From Hyphomonas sp. (GTDB lineage: Bacteria; Pseudomonadota; Alphaproteobacteria; Caulobacterales; Hyphomonadaceae), in assembly GCA_013791775.1 (NCBI GenBank), contig VMTE01000013.1, positions 104,111 to 168,110 on the forward strand: a DNA stretch of 64,000 nt. The letters are read 5' to 3'. Made by a program: the position numbers and the translations under genes. Shown in pieces: positions 42,387-51,017 of this stretch; the stretch's first letter is position 1, and every line of letters begins with the position of its first letter. Under the pieces are notes generated by a model. It was not told the DNA's origin and did no database searches. It worked only from the letters and a program-made list of their open reading frames with translations.

Positions 42387-42619
42387 GCACCCAGCCATCC
42401 GCTGACAGATTCCGGCTTGGGCAGGCCGCCCGCGTGGACCAGCTTGCCATCAATGACGAGCCCCGGCGTGGAGGCGACGCCTGCCTTTGCGATCTCGGCA
42501 TAGTCCGTCACCTTTTCGATGGCGACCTCGACTCCGGCCTTGTCAGCTGCCGCCTTGACCATGGCTGCCAGGGCTTCGCAGCGTTTGCAGCCCGGGCCCA
42601 GAACTTTGACCTGTTTCAT
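42383..42619 (-). CDS. mini-thioredoxin (redox-active disulfide protein type)
   Basis: A 78-residue thioredoxin-fold protein with active site VLGPGCKRCEALA (Cys11, Cys14) and the cis-proline region GVASTPGLVIDGKLVHAG. It belongs to the small TM0996/MTH895 type often encoded beside DUF318 permeases, as here, 21 nt after the permease stop. It may supply reducing power or carry thiol-bound arsenic to the permease. The next gene overlaps its stop by 4 nt. Confidence 0.85.
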   Translation of the reverse strand: MKQVKVLGPGCKRCEALAAMVKAAADKAGVEVAIEKVTDYAEIAKAGVASTPGLVIDGKLVHAGGLPKPESVSGWLGA

Positions 42620-42640
42620 GTTGGGTTCCTTTCGGGGGCA

Positions 42641-43702
42641 TCAGAAAATGAGGTTGAACAAGAAGCCGACGACGAGAATGCCAGAGGCCACAACGCCGAC
42701 GAAGACTCCGATCAGCTTGAGCGTCAGCACTTTGCGCAGGATGATCATTTCCGGCAGGGACAGTGCGATCACCGACATCATGAATGCGAGCGTGGTGCCG
42801 AGCGCCGCACCTTTGCCCAGCAGGGCTTCGACGATGGGAATGACGCCGGCGGCATTTGTGTACATGGGTATGCCGAGAAGGATGGCGGCCGGAACAGACC
42901 ACCAGGCGTCCGCGCTCATGATGCGCACCATAAGGTCTTGCGGCACAAAGCCGTGGATGGCGGCGCCCATGCCGATACCGAAAAGGATCCAGATCCAGAC
43001 CTTGGCGACGATCTCGCGGACAGCTTCGATGCCAAGCTTCAGCCGGTCAACAAACGTGAGTTTCTCTTCCGGCAAATTGCCAGCGCTGTTGATGCTGATC
43101 TCCTTCACCCAGTCCTGAAGCCAGCCTTCCAGCTTCAGCCGGCCAATGACCCAGCCAGCGACGACGGCGAGCGTCAAGCCGAACGCAAGATACGTGAGTG
43201 CCACCTGCCAACCGACAAGGCCGAACAGCAAGCCGAGCGCGACTTCATTGACCATGGGGGCGGCAATCAGGAAGGAGAACGTGACGCCGAGCGGCACGCC
43301 CGCTGAAACAAATCCGATAAACAGCGGCACGGCAGAACAGGAGCAGAAGGGCGTGAGCACACCAAGGCCGGCCGCCATGACATTGCCAACTCCCTCGCGC
43401 TTGCCGGACAGCAGGGCGCGTGTGCGTTCCGGAGAAAAGTAGGTGCGTATGACGCCCATCGCAAAGACGATCAGCGTCAGCAGCATCAGGACTTTCGGTG
43501 TATCGTAGAAGAAAAATGCCAGCGCTTCGCCGAAGTGGCTTTCACGCGCGACGGGCAGCAGGCTGACGAGCCATTCCGAAAAGGCAATCAGGCGCGTGTA
43601 GATCACCCACCATCCGGCGAGGAAGACGGCGAGGCCGGCAATCCAAAGCGCGGCGCGCTGGGTTGTGGGCGATTGTTCGATGACTTCTGATGGCGCGCTC
43701 AT
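42641..43702 (-). CDS. DUF318-family permease (ArsP-like)
   Basis: A 353-residue inner-membrane protein with about eight to ten helices in two groups split by a cytosolic loop (residues about 190-230). The signature TPFCSCSAVPLFIGFVSAGV (Cys120, Cys122) and the second repeat GIPMYTNAAGVIPIVEALL are diagnostic of the DUF318 permease family, whose member ArsP exports trivalent organoarsenicals. The start overlaps the stop of the ArsR gene (43699-43702), and a mini-thioredoxin follows. Arsenic or another thiophilic substrate is inferred from context. Confidence 0.85.
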   Translation of the reverse strand: MSAPSEVIEQSPTTQRAALWIAGLAVFLAGWWVIYTRLIAFSEWLVSLLPVARESHFGEALAFFFYDTPKVLMLLTLIVFAMGVIRTYFSPERTRALLSGKREGVGNVMAAGLGVLTPFCSCSAVPLFIGFVSAGVPLGVTFSFLIAAPMVNEVALGLLFGLVGWQVALTYLAFGLTLAVVAGWVIGRLKLEGWLQDWVKEISINSAGNLPEEKLTFVDRLKLGIEAVREIVAKVWIWILFGIGMGAAIHGFVPQDLMVRIMSADAWWSVPAAILLGIPMYTNAAGVIPIVEALLGKGAALGTTLAFMMSVIALSLPEMIILRKVLTLKLIGVFVGVVASGILVVGFLFNLIF

Positions 43703-43998
43703 GCGGCTTTCCTTTTTGGCGCGGCTAGTTCCGCGTCAGCCGCGGCCAATACGCTGTCGATCACCGTCTTTACGTGTGGCGGCAGCTCAGGATTGATTCT
43801 GAAACGCACCCATTGCGCATCGCGCCGATCGACGACGAGCCCGTTGATCTTGAGCACGTTCATATGGCGCGACATCCGGGATTGGCTGGCGCCGAGCTTG
43901 TCCATGAGCTCGCACACACAATGTTCACCGCCGTCGGCAAGGAGGCGCAGGGCGCCAAGGCGGGTGGGCTCGGCCAAAGCTGACAGGATCGTGATCAT
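43699..43998 (-). CDS. arsR: ArsR/SmtB family repressor (second copy)
   Basis: A 99-residue winged-helix regulator. HTH: CELMDKLGASQSRMSRHMNV followed by LKINGLVVDRRDAQWVRF. The cysteine pair in EHCVCELMD, at the start of the recognition-helix region, matches the classical ELCVC(E/D)L metal-binding site of plasmid-type ArsR. An inverted repeat operator lies 14-34 nt upstream. It leads the permease-thioredoxin-lipoprotein group, with a 4-nt overlap to the permease. Confidence 0.92.
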   Translation of the reverse strand: MITILSALAEPTRLGALRLLADGGEHCVCELMDKLGASQSRMSRHMNVLKINGLVVDRRDAQWVRFRINPELPPHVKTVIDSVLAAADAELAAPKRKAA

Positions 43999-44011
43999 GG
44001 CTTGCCTTTTC

Positions 44012-44036
44012 GCTTATGCGCATAACCGCATATAAG
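44012..44036. promoter_or_regulatory. inverted repeat operator upstream of the second arsR
   Basis: TATGCG-cataac-CGCATA (44015-44032) is an inverted repeat, and TTATGCGCATAA (44014-44025) is a perfect 12-bp palindrome overlapping it. Position 17 nt before the ArsR start and AT-rich dyad symmetry are typical of ArsR autoregulation sites. Confidence 0.65.
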
Positions 44037-44082
44037 TGGTTCGATCCTGGGCCACCAGAGGCTTTGGCTGTGGCGGAACGTC

Positions 44083-44805
44083 TCAAAGGCTCTTCTGGTT
44101 GACCCGTTTCGAAAGCTCGGCAGCGCTTTCCTTGCGCTCGGAATAGCGGTCCACGAGATATTCCGCCCGGTCGCGCGTCAGTAGGGTGAACTTCACGAGT
44201 TCCTCCATCACATCGATGACGCGATCATAATAAGATGACGGTTTCATCCGCCCCGCCTCGTCGAATTCCAGAAAGGCCTTAGCGACGGAAGATTGGTTCG
44301 GGATGGTGATGAGTCGCATCCAGCGCCCGAGAATCCGCAGCTGATTGACCGCGTTGAAACTCTGCGAGCCGCCGCTGACCTGCATGACCGCCAAGGTCTT
44401 GCCTTGAGTCGGCCGGACCGCACCGACGGAAAGGGGGATCCAGTCGATCTGCGTTTTCATGATGCCGGTCATGGCGCCGTGGCGTTCTGGAGAACACCAC
44501 ACCATCCCTTCCGACCAGATCACCAGATCCCTCAGTTCACGGACTTTTGGATGATCATCCGGAGCCTCGTCCACGAGCGGGAGTCCCGAGGGATCGAAAC
44601 TCCTGGTTTCACATCCCATGCGGCGCAGGATTCGGGCGGCCTCCTCATTTAAAAGCCGCGAATAGGAGCGCTCGCGAAGTGATCCGTGTAGCAGCAAAAT
44701 GCGCGGCGGATGCCGTGTCAGAGGCGGCGCAAGGAGCGCTTCGCGGTCGATACTGTGAAAACTTTCCTCATCGAGCGCCGGGAAAGTGTCCTCTGAATCA
44801 GCCAA
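44083..44805 (-). CDS. arsH: ArsH NADPH-dependent FMN reductase / organoarsenical oxidase
   Basis: A 240-residue flavodoxin-like protein of ArsH length. Motifs: [17 protein letters not shown] (FMN phosphate loop), [20 protein letters not shown] and [20 protein letters not shown], all conserved in ArsH. ArsH oxidises trivalent methylated or aromatic arsenicals to the pentavalent form in the cytosol. Its start overlaps the arsC stop by 8 nt, so it is translationally coupled to the ars operon. Confidence 0.95.
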   Translation of the reverse strand: MADSEDTFPALDEESFHSIDREALLAPPLTRHPPRILLLHGSLRERSYSRLLNEEAARILRRMGCETRSFDPSGLPLVDEAPDDHPKVRELRDLVIWSEGMVWCSPERHGAMTGIMKTQIDWIPLSVGAVRPTQGKTLAVMQVSGGSQSFNAVNQLRILGRWMRLITIPNQSSVAKAFLEFDEAGRMKPSSYYDRVIDVMEELVKFTLLTRDRAEYLVDRYSERKESAAELSKRVNQKSL

Positions 44806-45217
44806 TGCGCTTCCCCTTTTCGTCGATGATCATTTCGCCGCTTTCCTTGTAGAGCGGTCCGGGCGGCAATCTTTCGAGCAGGTCCAGCACCAGCTCGCTC
44901 GGCCGGCAGAGGCGCACGCCCTTCGGGCTGCAGACGATGGGGCGGTTCACCAGCACGGGATGATCGAGCATCGCCGCGAGGATCGCCGCATCGCTGACGC
45001 CGGGCTCCAGCAGGCCCAGCTCTTTCGCGGGTGATTTCGTCTCGCGCAGCGCCGCACGCGGGCTGAGCCCAGCCGCCGCAAACAGGCCGAGAAGCTGCGC
45101 GCGCGTCCAGCCATCCTTCAGGTATTCGATGACCACCGGCTTCTCGCCGCTCGCTTCGATGATGGCGAGCACATTGCGCGAGGTGCCGCAGTCCGGGTTG
45201 TGATGGATGACAATCAT
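44798..45217 (-). CDS. arsC: arsenate reductase, glutaredoxin-coupled type
   Basis: A 139-residue ArsC of the plasmid R773 type. The catalytic Cys10 lies in [14 protein letters not shown], followed by the [14 protein letters not shown] strand and the conserved [16 protein letters not shown] loop containing the arginine triad. It reduces As(V) to As(III) with glutathione and glutaredoxin. It overlaps the osmC stop by 4 nt and arsH by 8 nt. A second, unrelated arsenate reductase is encoded 0.4 kb upstream. Confidence 0.94.
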   Translation of the reverse strand: MIVIHHNPDCGTSRNVLAIIEASGEKPVVIEYLKDGWTRAQLLGLFAAAGLSPRAALRETKSPAKELGLLEPGVSDAAILAAMLDHPVLVNRPIVCSPKGVRLCRPSELVLDLLERLPPGPLYKESGEMIIDEKGKRIG

Positions 45218-45642
45218 GGTGTTTCCGGCTCGCTGGTGTTGGATGTACGCCGGATCGTGCCTTGAAGGTCGAGCGCAGCGGCGACAGTGTTGGAGATTGT
45301 TCCGTACTTGCGCACATTCCTATGCAGGAGTTCGAGGCGTGCGTCCGTTTCGTCCGTGTCGATCACGAGGTCATAATGGACTGTCAGCATTTTGGGAGGG
45401 GCATCCTGGCGCACGCCGTGCAGGCTCACCGAGGCGCCTTCAAGCTGGAATTTCAGGATTGGCGTCACGCGCTCAATGCCTTTCAGCATGCAGGCCGCGA
45501 TGGAGGCGAGGAAAAGTTCAGCCGGGTTGAAGGCGTCGGGGCGGCCAGCGAGATCCGTATCGAGGACAAGGACAGCCTCCTTGGTTCTTGCTTCGCTGCC
45601 GTGGGCATCGACCCGTCGGGCGGTGACAGAATATTCAAGCAT
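45214..45642 (-). CDS. OsmC/Ohr family protein in the ars operon
   Basis: A 142-residue OsmC-fold protein. ATG 45642 has AGGACA upstream. The motif FNPAELFLASIAACMLKGIE holds the conserved Glu and peroxidatic Cys of OsmC-like thiol peroxidases; the second cysteine typical of Ohr is not evident, so its redox cycle is unclear. It sits between two arsenate reductase genes with a 4-nt overlap to one, so it is part of the ars operon. Possible role: removing peroxides formed under arsenic stress, or binding a thiolated arsenical (inference). Confidence 0.82.
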   Translation of the reverse strand: MLEYSVTARRVDAHGSEARTKEAVLVLDTDLAGRPDAFNPAELFLASIAACMLKGIERVTPILKFQLEGASVSLHGVRQDAPPKMLTVHYDLVIDTDETDARLELLHRNVRKYGTISNTVAAALDLQGTIRRTSNTSEPETP

Positions 45643-45655
45643 CGCAGTGTCCTGT

Positions 45656-46069
45656 TCAGTTGAGATGATCGGCTTCGAATGCGGCGAGTCTTGCGTGTAT
45701 GATATCACGGGCCCTGGCAAATCGCTGGCGCATATCATCCGGCGACCGATCGGGATCGTTACTGGCCGGATCATCAATTGGCCAATGGAGCCGCTGGGCC
45801 GTGCCGGGAAGCCACGGGCAGATTTCCTCGGCGCAGAGCGTGATGACAAAGTCGAATTCAGCCGCGTTCATGGCATCGACGGATTTCGGCGTTTGGCCGG
45901 AAATGTCGATACCGAGTTCGGCCATCGCCTCAATGGCGTAGGGGTTGGGCCTGGTCGGCATCGACCCGGCACTGGCGACCTCCGCGCGGTTGCCGAAGCG
46001 ATGCCGCGCAAGCCCCTCGGCCATCTGGCCGCGCGCTGAGTTGGCCACGCATAGAAACAGGATACGCAT
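45656..46069 (-). CDS. arsC: arsenate reductase, low-molecular-weight phosphatase type
   Basis: A 137-residue LMW protein-tyrosine-phosphatase-fold enzyme. ATG 46069 gives the family start [20 protein letters not shown] with P-loop Cys7. Cys79 and Cys84 ([12 protein letters not shown]) supply the relay cysteines of thioredoxin-coupled ArsC, and the general-acid Asp is in HWPIDDPA. It reduces arsenate by a three-cysteine mechanism. It follows acr3 by 11 nt. GTG 46078 is an alternative start. Confidence 0.92.
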   Translation of the reverse strand: MRILFLCVANSARGQMAEGLARHRFGNRAEVASAGSMPTRPNPYAIEAMAELGIDISGQTPKSVDAMNAAEFDFVITLCAEEICPWLPGTAQRLHWPIDDPASNDPDRSPDDMRQRFARARDIIHARLAAFEADHLN

Positions 46070-46080
46070 CGAGGGCACTT

Positions 46081-47106
46081 TCAGTCTTCGACAGGAAAAG
46101 CGTTCCGCGTCCGGTTGGCAAACGCCACGAGCGTGAGCATCACCGGCACCTCGACCAGCACACCCACGACTGTTGCAAGCGCCGCGCCGGAGTTAAGTCC
46201 GAACAAGCTGATCGCCACGGCGACCGCCAGCTCGAAAAAGTTTGACGTGCCGATCAGCGCACACGGCGCCGCCACTTTGTGCGGAATTTTCCACGCCCAG
46301 GCCGCCGCATAGGCAATCGCGAAGATGCCGTAGGACTGGATGATGATCGGCACAGCGATCAGCGCGATGACCAGAGGTGACGCCAGGATGGTTTCGCTCT
46401 GGAAGCCGAACAGCAGGACGACGGTTGCCAGCAATCCGATGACGGACAAGGGCTTGATGCGATGCGTGAAGGCCGCGACGGCCGGCTCACCGCCGCGCTT
46501 CATCATCAGGCTGCGCGTCGCCACGCCCGCGATCAGCGGGATCACGACATAGAGCAGCACGGACAGGATCAGCGTTTCCCATGGCACCGCAATATCCGTG
46601 ACGCCGAGCAGCAAGGCCACGAGCGGCGCAAAGGCAAACACCATCACCGCGTCATTCACGCTGACCTGCACCAGCGTGTAGTTCGGATCCCCCTTTGTCA
46701 ATTGCGACCAGACGAACACCATGGCGGTGCACGGCGCAGCGCCCAGCAGGATGAGGCCGGCGAGATATCCGTCTGCATCCTCCGGCGGGATCAGACCGGC
46801 GAACACATACTTGAAGAAAACCACACCGAGCACCGCCATCGAGAAGGGCTTGATCAGCCAGTTCACCGCCAGCGTGATGACCAACCCCTTGGGTCGCTCG
46901 CCGACACGCCGCATCGCGGAAAAATCCACCCCGATCATCATCGGCCAGACCATCGCCCAGATCAGCACGGCCACGGCGAAGTTCACATTGGCATACTCAA
47001 GCGCGGCCAGCGCCTCGAAGGCGCCGGGCGCGACAAGCCCAAGTCCGATTCCCGCCAGTATGCAGAGCCCGACCCAGACCGACAGGTATTTTTCGAACAG
47101 ACCCAT
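46081..47106 (-). CDS. acr3: arsenite efflux transporter, Acr3 family
   Basis: A 341-residue inner-membrane carrier with ten hydrophobic helices. [20 protein letters not shown] at the start and [20 protein letters not shown] in the middle are the Acr3 hallmarks; the Cys in APCTAM is the essential arsenite-binding residue. It exports As(III) produced by the two ArsC enzymes using the proton gradient. It is the second gene of the operon, 84 nt after arsR and 11 nt before arsC. Confidence 0.95.
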   Translation of the reverse strand: MGLFEKYLSVWVGLCILAGIGLGLVAPGAFEALAALEYANVNFAVAVLIWAMVWPMMIGVDFSAMRRVGERPKGLVITLAVNWLIKPFSMAVLGVVFFKYVFAGLIPPEDADGYLAGLILLGAAPCTAMVFVWSQLTKGDPNYTLVQVSVNDAVMVFAFAPLVALLLGVTDIAVPWETLILSVLLYVVIPLIAGVATRSLMMKRGGEPAVAAFTHRIKPLSVIGLLATVVLLFGFQSETILASPLVIALIAVPIIIQSYGIFAIAYAAAWAWKIPHKVAAPCALIGTSNFFELAVAVAISLFGLNSGAALATVVGVLVEVPVMLTLVAFANRTRNAFPVED

Positions 47107-47190
47107 TCCGCAATTCCTGAAGTTCAGTTGAGAGGGAGAATATTATCAGTCGTCTGACCGATTTCCGGCGCGGGCCGGATGACGCCTACG

Positions 47191-47529
47191 TCAGCAGCAG
47201 GCCGCGTCATGTGCCGCCTTTAGCACGGGCCCGCAAATTTCGGGTCGCCCGCTGCAGCAATCGTCCATCAGGTACAGGATGAGCGCGCTCATCGCCCCTG
47301 TATCGGCCGAGTGGATGATCGAACGCCCCTCCCGCCGATGGTGGACGAGGCCGGCATGGTTCAGGATCGTGAGCTGGGCCGAGAGGGTATTGGGCGGGAT
47401 GCCCACCTGGCGCGCAATGTCTCCGGCCGGCAGGCCGCCCGGCGCCGCCCTCACCAGCAGCCTGAAAACGGACAGGCGCCCCGCATGCGCGAGCGCCGAG
47501 AGCTGTTCGATGGTACGAGTTGATTCCAT
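47191..47529 (-). CDS. arsR: ArsR family repressor of the ars operon (C-terminal cysteine type)
   Basis: A 112-residue winged-helix repressor: HTH PAGDIARQVGIPPNTLSAQL and wing LVHHRREGRSIIHSAD. It lacks the N-terminal CVC site and instead has a C-terminal cluster, MDDCCSGRPEIC plus AACC at the end, as in ArsR types that bind As(III) near the dimer interface. A perfect 9-bp inverted repeat overlaps its start codon, so tight autorepression is expected. It heads the operon arsR-acr3-arsC-osmC-arsC-arsH. Confidence 0.93.
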   Translation of the reverse strand: MESTRTIEQLSALAHAGRLSVFRLLVRAAPGGLPAGDIARQVGIPPNTLSAQLTILNHAGLVHHRREGRSIIHSADTGAMSALILYLMDDCCSGRPEICGPVLKAAHDAACC

Positions 47530-47552
47530 ATTTCACGTATAATTGAAATATG
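47527..47552. promoter_or_regulatory. ArsR operator overlapping the arsR start
   Basis: CATATTTCA-cgtataat-TGAAATATG is a perfect 9-bp inverted repeat with an 8-nt AT-rich spacer. The left arm covers the ATG of arsR (47527-47529), so repressor binding would block both initiation and promoter access. Confidence 0.8.
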
Positions 47553-47614
47553 CCGCCCGGCAAGGGTGCGGGAGGACGCACGCGGGCTGTCTCGACTGCG
47601 CGCGCTGCGCTCGC

Positions 47615-48076
47615 TCAGATATGCTTGGTCGGCAGTCCCGGCGACAGTTTCACCGTCTCCATCGAAATGTAGGCCGACATATCGTAAAGCTCCATCCGCT
47701 TCAGGAGCTGCTTGTAGACCGTGTCGTAGTACTCAACGTTCGGCAGCACCAGTTTCAGGATATAGTCGAAGTTTCCCGTCAGACGGTGCACCTCAACGAT
47801 TTCCGGTACCGAGCTGACGGCCGCATGAAACTGATCCAGCCAGTCCTTCGAATGCCGCCCGGTGCGAACCAGAAGGAATATCGTGGTCGGAAGGTTGATC
47901 TTCTGGCGGTCGAGAAGGGCAATTGTGCCTGTTATGTATCCTTCGGCCCTCAAGCGGGCGATGCGGCGGGAACAGGCGGAAGCCGACAGCGACAGCTGGT
48001 CCGCTATGTCGGCGACAGGCGTGTCCGAATTTTCCTGGAGCAGCGTGAGTATCTTGCGGTCGCGATCATCAAGCAT
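47615..48076 (-). CDS. Lrp/AsnC family transcriptional regulator
   Basis: A 153-residue regulator. The N-terminal HTH reads [20 protein letters not shown], then [20 protein letters not shown] and LRAEGYITG; the C-terminal RAM domain (about 70-145) has [20 protein letters not shown], the amino-acid-binding region. ATG 48076 has GGAGAA about 10 nt upstream. It diverges from the aspartate/glutamate racemase gene, the usual arrangement for an Lrp-type regulator and its target. Confidence 0.92.
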   Translation of the reverse strand: MLDDRDRKILTLLQENSDTPVADIADQLSLSASACSRRIARLRAEGYITGTIALLDRQKINLPTTIFLLVRTGRHSKDWLDQFHAAVSSVPEIVEVHRLTGNFDYILKLVLPNVEYYDTVYKQLLKRMELYDMSAYISMETVKLSPGLPTKHI

Positions 48077-48247
48077 GACGGGTGTTCTCCACGAAATCGA
48101 GAGCCAAACGCAATTAGAATGCGCACCAAATGAGAAATGCGCAGAAAACCTGCACGATTCAACCAAAATCATCCCATTAAAGCGCGCCAACTGCCCAAAT
48201 CGGGCGCTAAGCATGTGCATCGAATTGAATCGCCGGGAACAGGTGCA

Positions 48248-48988
48248 ATGAAAACGATCGGACTGATTGGCGGCATGAGCTGGGAGTCGACAGCAACCTA
48301 TTACCGCTACATCAATGAAGCGGTCAGGAACGAACTCGGCGGGCTCGCCTCGGCCGGCGTGATCCTGAACTCACTGAACTTTTCCAGTGTCGTGGCGCTC
48401 CAGAAGGCGGATCGCTGGGAAGACGCAGGGCTGCTGCTCGGCTCGGCAGGGGCCGGGCTCGCAAGGGCGGGCGCGGATTGCGTTCTGATCTGCACGAACA
48501 CTATGCACCTCGTGGCTGACAAGGTGGCCCGCATGTCGGGCGTGCCGCTGATCGACATCATTGATGAAACGGCGGCCGTTCTGGCGGCCGACCATCGCAA
48601 GCGGCCGCTCCTCCTGGCAACGCGCTACACGATGGAGCACGGCTTCTACAGTGACCAGATGGCCTCGCACGGAATCGATGTTGTCGTGCCGGACGCGGGC
48701 GACCGCCTCGCCGTTCACGAGGTCATCTTCAATGAGCTCTGCCAGGGTGTGATCCGCGAGGAATCCCGAGCGCTGTTGCACCGGATCATAGCAAAATCTG
48801 CAGCGAGCGGCGCGGATTCTGTCATTCTTGGCTGCACGGAGATCCAGCTGCTGATTGATGCGAACGAACTTGCGCTTCCCGGCTACGATTCCACGGTCAT
48901 CCACGCCGATGCGGCGGTGCGGTTTGCGCTTTCCGGCGCAAATGGAAGGGCGGTCATAAGAGCGGTCGAGGAAGTCAGGCAGGGTTGA
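48248..48988 (+). CDS. aspartate/glutamate racemase family protein
   Basis: A 246-residue PLP-independent racemase. [19 protein letters not shown] is the aspartate racemase start; the two catalytic cysteines are in [10 protein letters not shown] and [13 protein letters not shown]. It interconverts L- and D-aspartate (or a similar amino acid) in the cytosol. It is controlled, presumably, by the divergent Lrp protein, and lies just upstream of a locus for amidohydrolases and an amino-acid symporter, so D-amino-acid use is a plausible theme (inference). Confidence 0.9.
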   Translation: MKTIGLIGGMSWESTATYYRYINEAVRNELGGLASAGVILNSLNFSSVVALQKADRWEDAGLLLGSAGAGLARAGADCVLICTNTMHLVADKVARMSGVPLIDIIDETAAVLAADHRKRPLLLATRYTMEHGFYSDQMASHGIDVVVPDAGDRLAVHEVIFNELCQGVIREESRALLHRIIAKSAASGADSVILGCTEIQLLIDANELALPGYDSTVIHADAAVRFALSGANGRAVIRAVEEVRQG

Positions 48989-49105
48989 TTGCAAGGCGCT
49001 GCGGCAAGCGCGTGTCGCTGATATGGACGTGAAAGGCGCAAGGCCTCAAGTATTGGGCCGTCCCTGACTTGGGGCGGGTGGGACTACAGGATCGGAACGG
49101 CCGGA

Positions 49106-49690
49106 ATGGTATCAGATGCGAACAGTCAGAAGAGACGCGCTGAAAGCGGCATCTTTTCGGTGTTTCGCGAACAGGAAGCCGCGCTTCGGCGCTTTCTGCG
49201 GCGGATTTCGCCGGCCAGCTCGGACATTGACGATATCGCTCAAGAGACCATCCTGCGCGCACTCCAAGCCGAACGCGAGCGCGATATTCTCCAGCCCAAA
49301 GCCTACCTGTACATGATTGCCCGCAATGTTGTTCGTGACGCGATGGATAAAAAGTCCCGCTCGTTGATCGACTATATTGAGGATTTTGCGCCCGAATCCG
49401 TCTCATCCAATGAGCCTCTCGTTGAGGATCAGGTGGATGGACGCCAACGCATGCTCCTGTTCTGGGAGGCTGTGGCGTCTTTGCCGCAACAGTGCCAGCA
49501 GGTGTTTGTGTTGAAGAAGGTCTATGGCTATTCTCATGTTGAAATTTCCAGGCAACTGGGAATATCGGTCAGCACCACCGAGAAGCATGTGGCGGCGGGA
49601 CTGAAGCGTTGCGTCGATTTTCTGGACCGGCGCCTCGCTGTTTCCGGGACCGGCGAAGAGTTTCGCCGGTCTGCCAGAACGGGAGATTAG
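49106..49690 (+). CDS. ECF sigma factor, FecI type
   Basis: A 194-residue extracytoplasmic-function sigma factor. Region 2: LRRFLRRISPASSDIDDIAQ, ETILRALQAE and PKAYLYMIARNVVRD; region 4: ASLPQQCQQVFVLKKVYGYS, HVEISRQLGISVSTTEKHVA and AGLKRCVDFL, the FecI-like version. With the FecR-like and STN-containing receptor genes immediately downstream it forms a cell-surface signalling set that turns on the receptor when ligand binds outside. Confidence 0.93.
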   Translation: MVSDANSQKRRAESGIFSVFREQEAALRRFLRRISPASSDIDDIAQETILRALQAERERDILQPKAYLYMIARNVVRDAMDKKSRSLIDYIEDFAPESVSSNEPLVEDQVDGRQRMLLFWEAVASLPQQCQQVFVLKKVYGYSHVEISRQLGISVSTTEKHVAAGLKRCVDFLDRRLAVSGTGEEFRRSARTGD

Positions 49691-49728
49691 TCGGCGTTTG
49701 GGAGAGACGACGCCAAAAATGGTGTGAG

Positions 49729-50802
49729 ATGAAAAGAAAAGATGTGCTCTCTACGGATGCGCCCGACCTGACGGCCGAGGCGTGCGCTTGGCTTGCGCAA
49801 CTGGAAACAGGCAAACTCTCGAAGGAAGACATGGCCGCGTTCCGGGAGTGGATCCAGCGAAGCCCTCGGCACTATGAGGAGATCCGCCGCCTGGCGGAGC
49901 TTTCGCTTGAGGTCAATGTCCTGACCGGTATGGCGGAGCCCTTGAAAGAAGCGGCGAAACGCAAGCACATCGTGCGGCGATCCGGCAAAACCTCCCGCGG
50001 TGGAAATGCATTCTGGCGTTGGGGCGCGTTTAGCCTCGCAGGAACCTGCGCCTTGGCATTTGCGGTTTTCTCACAATTGCGCCCACCGGCGCCGGCGATG
50101 CCTGAGCCGATCTATCTGGCGACGGCGGTCGGTGAGACCCAGGACGTGTCACTGGAGGACGGCTCACGCGTCAAGCTCAATACGGACAGCAAGATTGAAG
50201 TCGAGTTCGCCCAGGCAAGCCGGAGCGTCTATCTTGAGAAGGGTGAGGCGTTTTTTGATGTAGCCCACGATACCAGCCGGCCCTTCACCGTCTATGCCGG
50301 CGACCGATCGGTCACGGCTGTGGGTACGGCTTTTTCCGTCCGCTGGACGGATGAGGAACTGGTGGTCACGGTGTCCGAAGGCAAAGTGGCGTATGGCCGA
50401 GGGCTGTCGCGGAGCGCAGCAGATCAGATTGTGCAGGTTTCAGCATCGGCGCCGCCGCCCGCTGCAGCCCTGCTGGGTGCGGGACAAAGGCTCGAGGTTT
50501 CGTCGCTCAGCAATGCGGAAACTGTCGAGCGCCTGCCTGACAATGTCATGTCCCGCGAACTAGCCTGGCGCTCGGGATTTCTCGACTTCGAGGACGCGCC
50601 GCTTCAGGAGGTCGTGAGGGAAATGCAACGCTACACGCCCCAGAGGATTGAAATTGCCGATCAGGAAACCGCAGACTTGCGCTTCGGCGGGGTGTTCCGC
50701 ATCGGTCAGACAGACGCGTTCTTTGAGGCGCTGGAACTGTCTTTTGGTGTCGAGGTTGAATCAACGGAGGATAATCGACTCATTCTTAGATCCGTGGACT
50801 GA
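49729..50802 (+). CDS. FecR-family anti-sigma / sigma regulator
   Basis: A 357-residue inner-membrane regulator. Residues about 14-62 are the cytosolic sigma-binding domain (TAEACAWLAQLETGKLSKED, FREWIQRSPRHYEEIRRLAE). One membrane helix lies at about 95-117 (AFSLAGTCALAFAVFSQL). The periplasmic FecR domain follows (VSLEDGSRVKLNTDSKIEVE, GEAFFDVAHDTSRPFTV), and the C-terminal STN-like domain (FLDFEDAPLQEVVREMQRY) contacts the receptor. The start ATG 49729 follows the sigma gene by 38 nt; GTGTGAG precedes it. Confidence 0.9.
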   Translation: MKRKDVLSTDAPDLTAEACAWLAQLETGKLSKEDMAAFREWIQRSPRHYEEIRRLAELSLEVNVLTGMAEPLKEAAKRKHIVRRSGKTSRGGNAFWRWGAFSLAGTCALAFAVFSQLRPPAPAMPEPIYLATAVGETQDVSLEDGSRVKLNTDSKIEVEFAQASRSVYLEKGEAFFDVAHDTSRPFTVYAGDRSVTAVGTAFSVRWTDEELVVTVSEGKVAYGRGLSRSAADQIVQVSASAPPPAAALLGAGQRLEVSSLSNAETVERLPDNVMSRELAWRSGFLDFEDAPLQEVVREMQRYTPQRIEIADQETADLRFGGVFRIGQTDAFFEALELSFGVEVESTEDNRLILRSVD

Positions 50803-51017
50803 GCAAGCTTAGTACGTTTGCCTCGCCCGCACGGTCTGGACCCGGGAAAGGCAGTTGAACTGTGACCCAAATGCAACGCCTTATGATGTCATGACAAAAA
50901 GCTTCACGAAAAAGCAAAACTACATGGCGGCTTTTGGACGCTGCGTCGTCTTACCCTTGAGACGGCCGGTAGGGGCGTTCGACGTTTGGGGTATCGAGGA
51001 GGAAGAGGAACCAGTTG

